From Alkalicoccus luteus (lineage in GTDB: Bacteria > Bacillota > Bacilli > Bacillales > Salisediminibacteriaceae): a stretch of DNA of 64,000 bases. Of this stretch, positions 48,953-57,633 are shown piece after piece. Below the pieces are notes generated by a model. It was not told the origin of the DNA, did not search any database, and worked only from the letters and a program-made list of their open reading frames with translations. Location of the stretch: contig NZ_JAATHJ010000003.1 in the NCBI RefSeq assembly GCF_012034335.1, forward strand, positions 62,001-126,000, written 5' to 3'. Position 1 is the stretch's first letter. Every line of letters begins with the position of its first letter. The position numbers and the translations under genes were made by a program.

Positions 48953-50035
48953 ATGAAACGAGCTTACAATTTTAATGCAGGACCGGGACCAGTTCCGGAG
49001 CCGGTTCTCATTCGCGCACGGGATGAAATGTTCAACTTTGAACAAAGTGGAGCGGCAGTGATGGAATTAAGCCATCGAAGCAAGCTGTATGAGTCCATTC
49101 ACTTTCAGGCAATGGAGCAGATCCGGCAAATTTTGGACGTACCGGATCATATGGAAATCCTGTTTCTGCAGGGCGGAGCGACGCTGCAGTTTTCGATGGC
49201 ACCGCGAAACTTTCTGCGTAAAGGCCAGACCGGTACTTATGTGCTCAGCGGTTCCTGGTCTGAAAAAGCGGAAAAAGAAGCGGCGTACTTTGGTGACACG
49301 TCCATCCTTTCCAGCTCCAAAGAGGCCAACTATGCTCACATACCGGATACCGATTACAGCCAGGCACCGGACAACAGCGCATATATCCATCTCACGACTA
49401 ATAACACGATATTCGGGACGCAATGGCAGGACATTCCGGTCAACACAACTGAAATTCCGGTTTTCGCTGATATGTCGAGTGATATTCTCAGCCGGCGCAT
49501 CGACTGGACTAATGTCGATCTTGCTTACGCCGGCGCTCAGAAAAATGCAGGAATAGCAGGAGTGACGATCGTTATTATTTCCAAAGATCTTTTAGCAAAA
49601 GCTGAGGACGGCCCTCCTTCCACTTCCTACCCGGTGCATGCTGATAAACAGTCGCTTTATCATACTCCGCCTACAGGTGCCATCTACATAACGAAACTTG
49701 TGACAGACTGGATTCTTGAAAATGGCGGTATTGACGGCATGGAGCAGCGCGCTAAAGCGAAATCTGACATGCTGTACAGGCTTATTGACAACTCCGACGG
49801 TTTCTTTCGAGGGCACGCCGATACACACTCGCGCTCCAGTATGAACGTTACGTTCAGGCTTGAAAATGAGCGACTGGAGAAGCAGTTTCTCGATGAAGCG
49901 GCTGATAAAGGGTTTATGGGTTTAAACGGCCACCGCAGTGTCGGTGGATGCCGTGCTTCGATTTACAACGCGGTTCCGCCTGAACATGTCGAAGCACTAT
50001 GCAGCTTTATGGAAGATTTCCGATCACGCTCATAA
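48953..50035 (+). CDS. serC: Phosphoserine aminotransferase
   Basis: SerC converts 3-phosphohydroxypyruvate to phosphoserine with glutamate, in serine synthesis. The PLP lysine is K197 in YAGAQKNAG. The N-terminus AYNFNAGPGPVPEPVL, the substrate-binding LQGGATLQFSMAP and the C-terminal GHRSVGGCRASIYNA are typical. Length is 360. The ATG follows AGGAGGATG. Gene order hit-serC-hpr matches a compacted version of the B. subtilis region, which has yhaG, trpP and yhaH between. Confidence 0.96.
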   Translation: MKRAYNFNAGPGPVPEPVLIRARDEMFNFEQSGAAVMELSHRSKLYESIHFQAMEQIRQILDVPDHMEILFLQGGATLQFSMAPRNFLRKGQTGTYVLSGSWSEKAEKEAAYFGDTSILSSSKEANYAHIPDTDYSQAPDNSAYIHLTTNNTIFGTQWQDIPVNTTEIPVFADMSSDILSRRIDWTNVDLAYAGAQKNAGIAGVTIVIISKDLLAKAEDGPPSTSYPVHADKQSLYHTPPTGAIYITKLVTDWILENGGIDGMEQRAKAKSDMLYRLIDNSDGFFRGHADTHSRSSMNVTFRLENERLEKQFLDEAADKGFMGLNGHRSVGGCRASIYNAVPPEHVEALCSFMEDFRSRS

Positions 50036-50111
50036 GCCTATCCTGTTTTTTAAAATAGTATCTGATGAAAATGATGCCACGGTATTTAAATGTTCTTTAT
50101 CCAGGATGCTG

Positions 50112-50141
50112 CGACCGTTCTCTTTCAAGGGAGAACGGTCG
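50112..50141. other. Perfect 11-bp inverted repeat between serC and hpr
   Basis: Arms CGACCGTTCTC and GAGAACGGTCG with an 8-base loop, about 75 bp after serC and 40 bp before the hpr promoter. Only TAAAG follows, so it is a poor intrinsic terminator. It could be a 3'-end stabiliser or an operator. Confidence 0.6.
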
Positions 50142-50179
50142 TAAAGCCTTGAAAATTTTCAGAAAATACAGAAATGATA

Positions 50180-50209
50180 TTGAGCCCCACTCTTTTCCTG
50201 TGTTATTAT
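50180..50209 (+). promoter_or_regulatory. Promoter of hpr
   Basis: TTGAGC (50180-50185) and TATTAT (50204-50209) with an 18-bp spacer, giving a leader of about 115 nt before the hpr ATG. No other function is visible in that leader. Confidence 0.6.
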
Positions 50210-50331
50210 ATGAATAACATTTTCTCAGTAAAGTAATTGTTTCTCAATTTGAAACGAACCTGTTTCCAGTCCGGTTGCCCCGGCTGGCCGGGGCTTCTAT
50301 GATTATGTATCCAGCAGAGGAGGAGTTGTTT

Positions 50332-50940
50332 ATGGAGCAGGATCCAAACCAGTCGATGAAACAGTCGATTATGTTCAGTCACAAAATTGCCCAGCTGAGC
50401 AAAGCGCTTTGGAAATCCATTGAAAAGGACTGGCAGGCGTGGATAAAACCATTTGATCTGAACATCAACGAACATCATATTTTATGGATCGCTTATCACT
50501 TAGAAGGTGCGTCTATTTCCGATATAGCCAAATTCGGCGTCATGCACGTTTCTACAGCCTTTAACTTTTCCAAAAAGCTGGAGGAACGTGGCCTGCTCAC
50601 GTTTTCTAAGCGGGCGAACGACAAACGGAATACGTATGTCTATTTGACGGAAAAAGGGGAAGAACTGCTTAAAGAAACGTTTGAGAGCTACAATCCTGAT
50701 ACGTACAGTGTGTATACCGGCTCGCTGCCGATTAAACAGCTGTACGGAAAGTTCCCCGAATTTTCCGAATTAATCAGCATTGTAAAACACGTTTACGGAC
50801 CAGATTTCATTCAGATATTTGAAAAATCCATGTCGAAATTTGAAGAAGATTTCAATGAAGAAGATGGACGACTCGTTCCGGCTCCGAAAACACGCACCAG
50901 AAACAACACGGATCTTCTCGAAGAACTTCCCGGAAAATAA
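50332..50940 (+). CDS. hpr: MarR-family transition-state repressor Hpr (ScoC)
   Basis: Hpr/ScoC represses exoprotease, peptide-transport and sporulation genes in the transition state. The winged helix is almost identical to B. subtilis: [59 protein letters not shown], the wing with NDKRNTYV. The C-terminal part (after residue 125) carries the [10 protein letters not shown] region special to this family. The start at 50332 follows GGAGGAG. Length is 202. The stop codon lies in the loop of the terminator. Confidence 0.96.
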   Translation: MEQDPNQSMKQSIMFSHKIAQLSKALWKSIEKDWQAWIKPFDLNINEHHILWIAYHLEGASISDIAKFGVMHVSTAFNFSKKLEERGLLTFSKRANDKRNTYVYLTEKGEELLKETFESYNPDTYSVYTGSLPIKQLYGKFPEFSELISIVKHVYGPDFIQIFEKSMSKFEEDFNEEDGRLVPAPKTRTRNNTDLLEELPGK

Positions 50941-50958
50941 AGTTTCCGGGTTTTTTTT
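50929..50958 (+). terminator. hpr terminator overlapping its stop codon
   Basis: Arms CCCGGAAA (50929-50936) and TTTCCGGG (50943-50950) followed by eight T. The hpr TAA at 50938-50940 is in the loop, so ribosomes finishing hpr would cover the hairpin. Confidence 0.9.
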
Positions 50959-51042
50959 CGGAAAGGTATTGATTTTTCCTTTCTGCGGGAGTACATTAGC
51001 TAAGTATTGCCGTGAGTTATTCGTGAAAAGGAGGTGTGCACA

Positions 51043-51603
51043 GTGAATTGCATCAAAACTGTGTCCCTTGCTAAAGAGATCGGTCAATCCCGCATGTGGG
51101 TGCTGTCTATTTTAGTGATGTTATTATTTTTCCTCGTGTTTTATACGATGTTTCAAACGTTTGGAAGTCAGGCTGCCCTTCAGGAGGCCGGCTTTGTGTA
51201 TACAGTTGTTCTGCTCCTCTTAATTTTACCGCTGCACTTATTTTTACACTGCCTGCCTGTATGGGCTGCCGGCAAAAGAGCAGTATTCGGGTTCCGTCGT
51301 TCTCAGTGGCCATTTCTGTTTTACTCCGTAAAAGAGCCGGTCTCAAGAACACTCAGCCTTGTCTCGACGTTGTTTCCGGCGGTAGTGATAACCCTGTTTG
51401 CGCTTACAGCAGCGGCCCTGCTGCCAGCATACACACATGTGATCGCCATCGTTTCTGCATTTCATTTCGGTCTGTGCACGTATGATTTTTTTACAGCTCG
51501 TCAAATGTTTTCTGCTCCAAAAGAATGTTTAATTGAAGACAATCGTTCGGGATTTCATATCGTCCAGCCGATCCGTGAAGTGGAGTCAACCGCTACCGAG
51601 TAA
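51043..51603 (+). CDS. DUF3267-like polytopic membrane protein
   Basis: A 186-residue protein with about four membrane segments (near residues 18-38, 53-73, 108-130, 132-150). The first long pair ends in LPLHLFLHCLP, placed where DUF3267 proteins have an HExxH zincin motif. Here the glutamate is leucine (HLFLH), so metal-dependent protease activity would be doubtful if the family call is right. The start is a GTG at 51043, some six bases after AAGGAGG. A GTG at 51034 overlaps that site. It stands alone between hpr and a convergent gene. Family call is tentative. Confidence 0.6.
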   Translation: MNCIKTVSLAKEIGQSRMWVLSILVMLLFFLVFYTMFQTFGSQAALQEAGFVYTVVLLLLILPLHLFLHCLPVWAAGKRAVFGFRRSQWPFLFYSVKEPVSRTLSLVSTLFPAVVITLFALTAAALLPAYTHVIAIVSAFHFGLCTYDFFTARQMFSAPKECLIEDNRSGFHIVQPIREVESTATE

Positions 51604-51607
51604 ACAT

Positions 51608-51647
51608 AAGCCAGTCAATGACGGCGATCCGTCATTGACTGGCTTTT
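51608..51647 (+). terminator. Terminator after DUF3267-like gene
   Basis: Arms AAGCCAGTCAATGACGG and CCGTCATTGACTGGCTT with a 4-base loop and TTTT. This 17-bp perfect stem lies 6 bp past the stop codon. Confidence 0.88.
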
Positions 51648-51684
51648 CTGCCACTGCGCGTCTCCCTGACATTTCGAACAGCTG

Positions 51685-52254
51685 CTAATCTGAAGGCGTA
51701 ATACGGAAACGGAGCTCGTCATTAGGTAAATCAATAGCTTCCGCATAAATGGATGTATCGCCGGTGTCGAGCTGTGCAAAATCCATGTAAAGCGCAGCTT
51801 CTTCCGGAACCGGCTCGATCCATTCCGGCAAATCAAGTGAATCACCTATCAGCTGAAACACCTGAGCCGCCGGCAAATCAACTCCGCCCGCTCGAAAGCC
51901 ATCTTCATAAAGCCAGATGTTTCCATTTTCGTCGACCTCAGGCTGAAACTGAACTTCAACCGGAATATTAATTCCAAAGAGACTGAATTCAGAGGTGAAA
52001 TATACGGCATCCTCTAAATACAGATCAAATTCTTCCGTTTCTTCTTCATCCAGTTCGCGCTGAAGCCAGCTGTTTGCATCTTCTCTTGTCGTAGTAACCG
52101 TAAGAGAAGGCGATTCAGCAATTTCCCTGTCCGGTACGCTGAAGGTCTCTTCAGGCTCTGCAGTTAAAATATGATTAAGCCAGAGCCAGCCGCCCACTGT
52201 CATAATTAATACTGCCGCTAGCAGCACATTAAAAGCAATTTTCCATCGGTTCAT
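51685..52254 (-). CDS. YpmS-like (DUF2140) membrane-anchored protein
   Basis: A 189-residue protein with one N-terminal membrane helix (residues 5-27) and an extracytoplasmic domain that resembles YpmS/DUF2140 (DANSWLQRELDEEETEEFDLYLEDAVYFTSEFSLFGI is the recognisable region). The outer domain is very acidic, in keeping with a salty or alkaline habitat. The start at 52254 (MNRWKIAFNV) follows GGGGGAG. The longer frame has no ribosome site. It faces the DUF3267-like gene across a terminator. Function is unknown. Confidence 0.75.
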   Translation of the reverse strand: MNRWKIAFNVLLAAVLIMTVGGWLWLNHILTAEPEETFSVPDREIAESPSLTVTTTREDANSWLQRELDEEETEEFDLYLEDAVYFTSEFSLFGINIPVEVQFQPEVDENGNIWLYEDGFRAGGVDLPAAQVFQLIGDSLDLPEWIEPVPEEAALYMDFAQLDTGDTSIYAEAIDLPNDELRFRITPSD

Positions 52255-52399
52255 TTTTCTCCCCCTGACGTCACTGTTCATTTCAATTAAGCCGTATCTC
52301 TGGTACACTAATAGTGTCTTTATCCTATTCCCTGTACAGCAAAAACGTAACGTTGATTTACAGGCGCCGGTTTAACCGGACAGTCCAGGAGGCTTGTAT

Positions 52400-52579
52400 A
52401 TGTATATTCCTTATATCTTGTTTGCACTCTTTTATTTGTTCGTCATTAATACGATGACCAATACGCTATGTGTTACAAAAGAAATTCCTGACGAAAAACA
52501 GCCTAAAATTTTCCGAACTGTAAATGTGCTGATCACCATCCTGATTACGACGTCTTTCGTTCGTATCTATCTGGTATAG
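52400..52579 (+). CDS. Small two-helix membrane protein, hypothetical
   Basis: A 59-residue protein with two hydrophobic helices (residues 2-20 and 40-57) joined by a short charged loop (TKEIPDEKQPKIFRT). I do not recognise the family. The evidence for a real gene is a strong ribosome site (AGGAGG, seven bases before the ATG at 52400) and an intrinsic terminator directly downstream. It sits upstream of prsA, where B. subtilis has the unrelated-looking small gene yhaL. Confidence 0.7.
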   Translation: MYIPYILFALFYLFVINTMTNTLCVTKEIPDEKQPKIFRTVNVLITILITTSFVRIYLV

Positions 52580-52592
52580 CTCTGCTCGGATT

Positions 52593-52629
52593 GTGCCGCC
52601 GGTCTTTTCATGGGACCAGCGGCATTTTT
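52593..52629 (+). terminator. Terminator after small membrane gene
   Basis: Arms TGCCGCcGGTC and GGACCaGCGGCA are followed by TTTTTA, 14 bp after the stop codon. Confidence 0.85.
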
Positions 52630-52726
52630 AATAGCTTATGCCTTAGCCAGCCTGTTCACGGAACCAGTTCCCGAGCTGACAGGATTATGCTACGATGATG
52701 ACAGAAAATGTAAAGGAGTGACCTGA

Positions 52727-53686
52727 ATGAGAACGATTCTCCTGATCGGAATCCTTTTGCTGGCTGCCTGTTCTGAGCCGGAATCCAACTCGACTGAACC
52801 TGATCAGAATCAAAACGATCCGGAAGAAACGGTCGATAACGAATCAGCTGAGGACTTAAGTGAGGAAAAGGCCAGCGAAGAGGAGGCTGAACCGGCTTTA
52901 GTCGCAGAAGTGAATGGCGAACCGATTGATGAACAGACGTTTCATGAGGCGCTTCGCGAGCAATACGGTGAAACTGTACTCCAAGTGCTGATACAAGAAA
53001 AAGTATTCGAGAATGAAGCAGAGGAACTCGGCATTGCAGAAGAAGATGTTCAGGCTGAAATCTCTTACTTAATGGATACAATGGGCATTGAAGAGGAAGA
53101 GGAATTCTACGGAATGATGGAAATGCAGGGCATTCAATCAGAAACAGAGCTTCGCAAGCGTGTTCTCCAGCACTTGGTCATGCAGGAAATAACCGGCCAC
53201 GACGGGGAGTTTAGCGAAGAAGAGCTTCAGGAGGAGTATGATCGAGGCGCAGAACTGACAGCCCGGCATATATTAACTGGTGACAGTGAAACAGCTGAAG
53301 ACGTGCTTGCCCGTCTGGAAGATGGCGAATCGTTTGCTGAGCTTGCTGAAACGTACTCTCAGGATCCCGGATCGAGCAGTGAGGGGGGCGACCTCGGTAC
53401 GTTTGGAAGAGGAACGATGACCCCGCCCTTTGAAGCAGCTGCTTTCACCCTTGAAGATGAAGAATACAGTGAACCGGTTCAAAGCCAGTTTGGCTATCAC
53501 ATTATTGAAGTAACGGACCGTGTCCCTTTTGAAGAACCGTTTGACGATGTCCGGGAGCAGCTGCAGCAGAGCCTCAGCGACCGTTATCAGTATCAGGTAA
53601 ACCGGATTCAGGAAACAATCATGGATGAGGCTGACGTCACGATTCTGGATGAGGACTTCCAGTCCATTTTAAATGAACAACCATAA
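52727..53686 (+). CDS. prsA: Foldase lipoprotein PrsA
   Basis: PrsA is a membrane-anchored peptidyl-prolyl isomerase that folds exported proteins outside the cell. The signal peptide is very short, with the lipobox LAAC giving C15 as the lipidated residue. A Glu/Asp-rich linker (about residues 17-55) follows, then the N-domain, the parvulin domain (ARHILTG...GGDLGTFGRGTM...FGYHIIEVTDR, about 178-265) and a C-terminal helix. The chain is extremely acidic. The ATG follows AAAGGAGTG. The two-component pair at 55.4-57.5 kb matches CssRS, the secretion-stress system. Confidence 0.94.
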   Translation: MRTILLIGILLLAACSEPESNSTEPDQNQNDPEETVDNESAEDLSEEKASEEEAEPALVAEVNGEPIDEQTFHEALREQYGETVLQVLIQEKVFENEAEELGIAEEDVQAEISYLMDTMGIEEEEEFYGMMEMQGIQSETELRKRVLQHLVMQEITGHDGEFSEEELQEEYDRGAELTARHILTGDSETAEDVLARLEDGESFAELAETYSQDPGSSSEGGDLGTFGRGTMTPPFEAAAFTLEDEEYSEPVQSQFGYHIIEVTDRVPFEEPFDDVREQLQQSLSDRYQYQVNRIQETIMDEADVTILDEDFQSILNEQP

Positions 53687-53754
53687 AATGGGTTTGTCTG
53701 AATGTAAACAGGGTACAGAAACTATACCAATACTTTTTATATGGAGGTTTTCGA

Positions 53755-54078
53755 ATGACCCCTGTCAGACTGCACGAACTCAACTATGGCGAAATTCATC
53801 AGATACTTGTGGAAACCGTGCTGGAACAAATGGAAGAGAGCGTTGAGCAAAGCCCTCTCGTCTATTTCCCGGTTGTTCATGAGCGGGTCGAATCGTTTCT
53901 GCTGGTCAACTGGAAGGACGTCTTTGAAGACTGCCGCACGCTCACTGTTGAAGAGTGGAAGCAATCGGAATGCTTCCGGCTGTTTGAACGGGAAGTTATG
54001 CAGGAGTGTCTGTCCAATCGTTTTGAACAGGAAATGACTGATCGCATCTTCTCAGAAGATAAAGAAGCAAACGCTTAA
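53755..54078 (+). CDS. Hypothetical acidic soluble protein, 107 aa
   Basis: Not recognised. A 107-residue soluble protein, mostly alpha-helical by composition, without membrane segments. Two cysteines lie in EDCRTL and SECFRL and one in MQECLSN. A clear ribosome site (TGGAGG) precedes the ATG and a strong terminator follows, so it is likely a real gene. It lies 68 bp after prsA and may share its transcript. Confidence 0.65.
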   Translation: MTPVRLHELNYGEIHQILVETVLEQMEESVEQSPLVYFPVVHERVESFLLVNWKDVFEDCRTLTVEEWKQSECFRLFEREVMQECLSNRFEQEMTDRIFSEDKEANA

Positions 54079-54111
54079 CAATTCTTATACTTAACGATTT
54101 AGTCTATGATA

Positions 54112-54159
54112 AAAGGCTGTACGAAAAGCATTCTGCTTTCTCGTACAGCCTTTAATTTT
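54112..54159 (+). terminator. Terminator after the prsA group
   Basis: Arms AAAGGCTGTACGA and TCGTACAGCCTTT with an inner AGCA/TGCT stem and TTTT after AA. The next 210 bp to the yhaM stop are AT-rich, with no gene or clear signal. Confidence 0.85.
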
Positions 54160-54371
54160 AGGATTTAACTCACTAATAGATACGCAAGCTTCCGTTAAAG
54201 CGGCGCTTTTAAAAAAACCACCTCTGTTCAGTCATGCTGCTCATGTAACAAATCTGCTTTTAATAAACATCAGGCAGCTTCATCTATGAGATGAAGTTCA
54301 GTCAGTATTGATTCATCAAGGACAAGTCCATTAACACGCATGAACGGGAGCAGTATGAATGTTAAATGATG

Positions 54372-55301
54372 CTACAAATTAGGGTTGTAAAAGGTCCGCT
54401 GCTCCATCGCAAAGATCCGCTCCGAAAATTCGCCCGGTGCCGTGCGTTCGAGCGCACGGTCCATCATCGCCATCCGTGCATCAATATTATCAATCATATG
54501 GAGCATTTCTGCCTCTCTCGTCATTGGAGGCTTTGGACTCCCCCACTCCCCTTTACCGTGATGAGACAGGATCATATGTTTAAGCAGAAGAATTTCTTCT
54601 CCTTCAATCTGCAGCTCGGCGGCTGCTGTTTCGATCTCCACGTGCATCATGGAAATATGTCCAAGCAGTTTTCCTTCCAGCGTATACTGCGTGCCCAGCG
54701 GTCCAGTCAGCTCGTTCACTTTCGCAAGATCATGAAGGATAATGCCCCCATAAAGTAAATCCTTATTCAGCGACGGGTAAAGTTCAGCGAAGGAACGTCC
54801 CAGTTCAAGCATAGAGACGACGTGATAGATTAACCCCGATGAATATTCATGATGATTTTTTACAGCTGCCGGTGAGGTGAGAAAGGCCTCCTGATGCTTT
54901 TTCAGCAGATGTCTGGTCAGCCGCTGAATTTTAGGATTGTCCATTGCAAATAAATACTCATTCACTTTCTCCAGCATCGCGTCTACGCTCATCGGAGCAC
55001 TCTGCATATAATCCTCAGCCCGTTTATCGTGCGCCGGCCGGACAGACTTTAAGCGCAGCTGGCGCATTCCCCGGTAATCCTGAACATCTCCCTGTACATA
55101 AATCACGGTTCCGGTCCGGTAAACGGACTCATCCTCCGGCTTCACACCCCACATTTTTGCTTCAATATCACCCGTCTTATCGGTCATCATTAAAGACAAA
55201 AATGGCTTCCCATTGCTGGCTATTCCTTTTTTCGCCTGCTTGATCAGCAGCGCCAGTTCAACCGTTTCTCCTATTTGATAGTAGCCAATGCCTTTTTTCA
55301 A
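54372..55301 (-). CDS. yhaM: 3'-5' exoribonuclease YhaM
   Basis: YhaM is a Mn-dependent 3'-5' exonuclease of RNA and single-stranded DNA found in Gram-positives. An OB-fold nucleic-acid domain (about residues 12-90, [18 protein letters not shown]) precedes an HD domain with [35 protein letters not shown] and MILSHHG. The start is a TTG at 55301, ten bases after AAAGGGG. Length is 309. In B. subtilis it follows yhaN directly, but here cssRS lies between. Confidence 0.94.
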   Translation of the reverse strand: MKKGIGYYQIGETVELALLIKQAKKGIASNGKPFLSLMMTDKTGDIEAKMWGVKPEDESVYRTGTVIYVQGDVQDYRGMRQLRLKSVRPAHDKRAEDYMQSAPMSVDAMLEKVNEYLFAMDNPKIQRLTRHLLKKHQEAFLTSPAAVKNHHEYSSGLIYHVVSMLELGRSFAELYPSLNKDLLYGGIILHDLAKVNELTGPLGTQYTLEGKLLGHISMMHVEIETAAAELQIEGEEILLLKHMILSHHGKGEWGSPKPPMTREAEMLHMIDNIDARMAMMDRALERTAPGEFSERIFAMEQRTFYNPNL

Positions 55302-55381
55302 TGTCGAAACGCCCCTTTATCATTCCATTTCTTCCAGTATAGCACACACGTTCGTCACAACGCACGAAGGGAAAATCCACT

Positions 55382-55421
55382 AAAACCGGAACAGGAACTG
55401 TCAAAAGACAGCTCCTGTTCC
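55382..55421 (-). terminator. Terminator after cssS
   Basis: On the minus strand arms GGAACAGGAgCTGTC and GACAGtTCCTGTTCC with loop TTTT, followed by GGTTTT, 17 bp past the cssS stop. Confidence 0.85.
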
Positions 55422-55437
55422 AAATAGTGTATGAACC

Positions 55438-56823
55438 TTATCCATTTGATGCTTCGATTCCTTCTCTCAAAACCGGCTGGTCAGGGAAGCGAACGGTAAA
55501 TGTGACGCCATCACCTTCATTTGTCACTTCTGCCTGACCGCCATGCAGTTCTGCGATGCTTTTTACGATAGCCAGTCCCAGTCCGAACTGTCCCTTATTC
55601 CCTTTTCGGAATGGAGTGAACAGATGCTTCAGCTCATCGTCCGGTATCGACTCTCCGTTGTTGTGTACGTGAATCCGTTTTTCATCACCGGATGCTTCTG
55701 CCTTCAGCTCAATCGAATCCACCGCGTAGCGCAGGGCATTTTCGACGAGGTTTTCTAAAAGCACACCCAGCTGATCTTTATCAGCTTCAAACATAATATG
55801 GTCTCCTGCTACAGATATCGATACATCCTCGCGCGTCATCCGGAATCGCTGCTCTACCTTATAAGCAATCGATCCGAATGGAAATTCTGTTTTTTCCATC
55901 GGCGCTTCTTTCAAAGAATCGAGCTTTGTGTAATAAAGCATATCCTTCACGCGCTTTTCCATACGGTTCGACTCTTCAATGATAACATCCATCGTCTGAT
56001 CAACATCTTCTTTGGGCGTTACACCATCTTTTACCGACTGAGCATAGCTTTTGACGATCATAATTGGTGTTTTCAGTTCGTGAGAGGCATGCTGCATAAA
56101 GGTTTTTTGAGCCGAATCATACCTGATCAGGTTCTGCCTCATCTTTTCAAACTGATTGGAGAGCTTTTCAAAATCTTCGTCGCCATCCCAGTAAAACGGT
56201 TCTTTCCAGTTCCGTTCGGCAATTTGCTCAAAATGATTTCCAAGGCTCGTAAGCGGCTGCCTTAAGTAATGTTTCAGCCAGAAGGCGGGCACGAGACTCA
56301 TCAAGCCTGCAAACAGCATGATATAGCTCAGCTGACCCCAGAGCCGGTCTACCATCTGGTCGCGGTACGTATCCCACATATAGGATATGTGATACGCTTC
56401 CCCATTCGTTGTATACACCTTGTAGACAACATAAAAAAGCGTGGCACCATTGTAGGTGAGCTCATATCTGCCGCGCCTCGTCATTTGCTCCTGGGCTCTC
56501 GCTCCCATTTCCTGAAGGGCCTCATCCGGCACCGGCTCCCCTTCTCCCTCCAGTGTTGCGAGCTGGTTCATTAGGAAAAAATGAAACACAGAGCGGGCTG
56601 CTTCACGCTGTTCGATAAAGTCCATTTCTGTCTGCGGAGGCACAACGTGCTCTCCGCCCGGATTTGCGTACCGCATTTGTTCCTGTTCAATAATGCGGTA
56701 CGTTTCTTCAGTCAGAGCACTTTTTAATGAAATTGGATAAATAACACCGATCATCAAAGCGACCAGCAGCAAAATGGAAATAAACGAAAACCAGATCCGC
56801 TGGGTCAGGTTCAAACGAATCAT
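55438..56823 (-). CDS. cssS: Secretion-stress sensor histidine kinase CssS
   Basis: A 461-residue sensor kinase: membrane helices at about 11-32 and 166-187 frame an extracellular sensor of some 130 residues. Then come a HAMP-like linker, the dimerisation helix with phospho-histidine H248 (QHASHELKTPIM), and the ATPase with N-box ENLVENALRYA and G-boxes (KGQFGLGLAIVKS). Identity as CssS rests mainly on the paired regulator, which clearly matches CssR. CssS senses misfolded exported protein and induces HtrA-type proteases in B. subtilis. The start overlaps the cssR stop (ATGA). Confidence 0.85.
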   Translation of the reverse strand: MIRLNLTQRIWFSFISILLLVALMIGVIYPISLKSALTEETYRIIEQEQMRYANPGGEHVVPPQTEMDFIEQREAARSVFHFFLMNQLATLEGEGEPVPDEALQEMGARAQEQMTRRGRYELTYNGATLFYVVYKVYTTNGEAYHISYMWDTYRDQMVDRLWGQLSYIMLFAGLMSLVPAFWLKHYLRQPLTSLGNHFEQIAERNWKEPFYWDGDEDFEKLSNQFEKMRQNLIRYDSAQKTFMQHASHELKTPIMIVKSYAQSVKDGVTPKEDVDQTMDVIIEESNRMEKRVKDMLYYTKLDSLKEAPMEKTEFPFGSIAYKVEQRFRMTREDVSISVAGDHIMFEADKDQLGVLLENLVENALRYAVDSIELKAEASGDEKRIHVHNNGESIPDDELKHLFTPFRKGNKGQFGLGLAIVKSIAELHGGQAEVTNEGDGVTFTVRFPDQPVLREGIEASNG

Positions 56824-57491
56824 GATGAGAGAACCCGGTACCCGTATCCGTAAAGTGTTTCAAGATGTATGCGTGGAAGCTTTTTGCGGACACGTCTTAC
56901 TACGTCATCCACTGCCCGTTCCGACCCAAAATAGTCGGTTCCCCATACGTATTCAATAATCGTTTCCCTCGACAGAGCGTCTCCAATGTGAGAAGTCAGC
57001 AAAATAACGAGGTCCATTTCTTTTGTAGTAAGCTCAATATGAGCGTCGCCATCATGCACAGTGCGTGACGTTGGATCAATCGTATAGCCGTTCAGCTCAA
57101 TTTTATCTTTATCCGCTTCATTTGGAGGGTATACACGGGAGAGCATTTTTTTCGCCCGGATTACCAGCTCTTCTGGAAGAAACGGCTTCGCCAGATAATC
57201 ATCACTGCCGAGCTCCAGGCCGAGTACGCGATCGAGATCTTTATCACGTGCAGAAATGAAAATCACAGGCGTATCCGCCTCTGCCTTAATCGATTTTAAC
57301 AACTGATAGCCATCCATGCCGGGAAGCATAATATCAAGAATCCACAGATGCGGAGGGGTTGAGATATGTTCGGACGCGTCTTTTCCGTCCGTAAAGTGCT
57401 GAACCTCCCATCCTTCCTTTTCCATGTATGCTTTGATTACTTTCCCAAGATTTTCTTCGTCTTCTACTAAATTAACGGTAAACTGGCTCAT
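56820..57491 (-). CDS. cssR: Secretion-stress response regulator CssR
   Basis: An OmpR-type regulator with receiver domain (residues 1-120), phospho-acceptor D53 in LWILDIMLPGMDGY, conserved lysine in DYLAKPFLPEEL, and a winged helix (130-222) ending RIHLETLYGYGYRVLSS. The segments PHLWILDIMLP, TPVIFISARDKDLDRVLGLELGSDDY-like stretches and WGTDYFGSERAVDDVVRR match B. subtilis CssR very closely. The ATG follows GGAGG. It leads cssR-cssS. No htrA-type target gene is in the window. Confidence 0.92.
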   Translation of the reverse strand: MSQFTVNLVEDEENLGKVIKAYMEKEGWEVQHFTDGKDASEHISTPPHLWILDIMLPGMDGYQLLKSIKAEADTPVIFISARDKDLDRVLGLELGSDDYLAKPFLPEELVIRAKKMLSRVYPPNEADKDKIELNGYTIDPTSRTVHDGDAHIELTTKEMDLVILLTSHIGDALSRETIIEYVWGTDYFGSERAVDDVVRRVRKKLPRIHLETLYGYGYRVLSS

Positions 57492-57633
57492 ACAATTTCC
57501 TCCTTCATCAACGGCTCGCTTTTCATATATTTGTTCAGCCGCGGGTGATCATAATGACAGTAGTTTCATCTATTTTAATATACTACGCGTCATTTTGAAA
57601 ATCCGATGGGTATTTTACACGAAATTCAGTAAA

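Noticed and set aside
50050-50330. Possible T-box or other riboswitch upstream of hpr
   Set aside because: Only a single perfect hairpin and a promoter are visible. No T-box core or other known riboswitch sequence was found.
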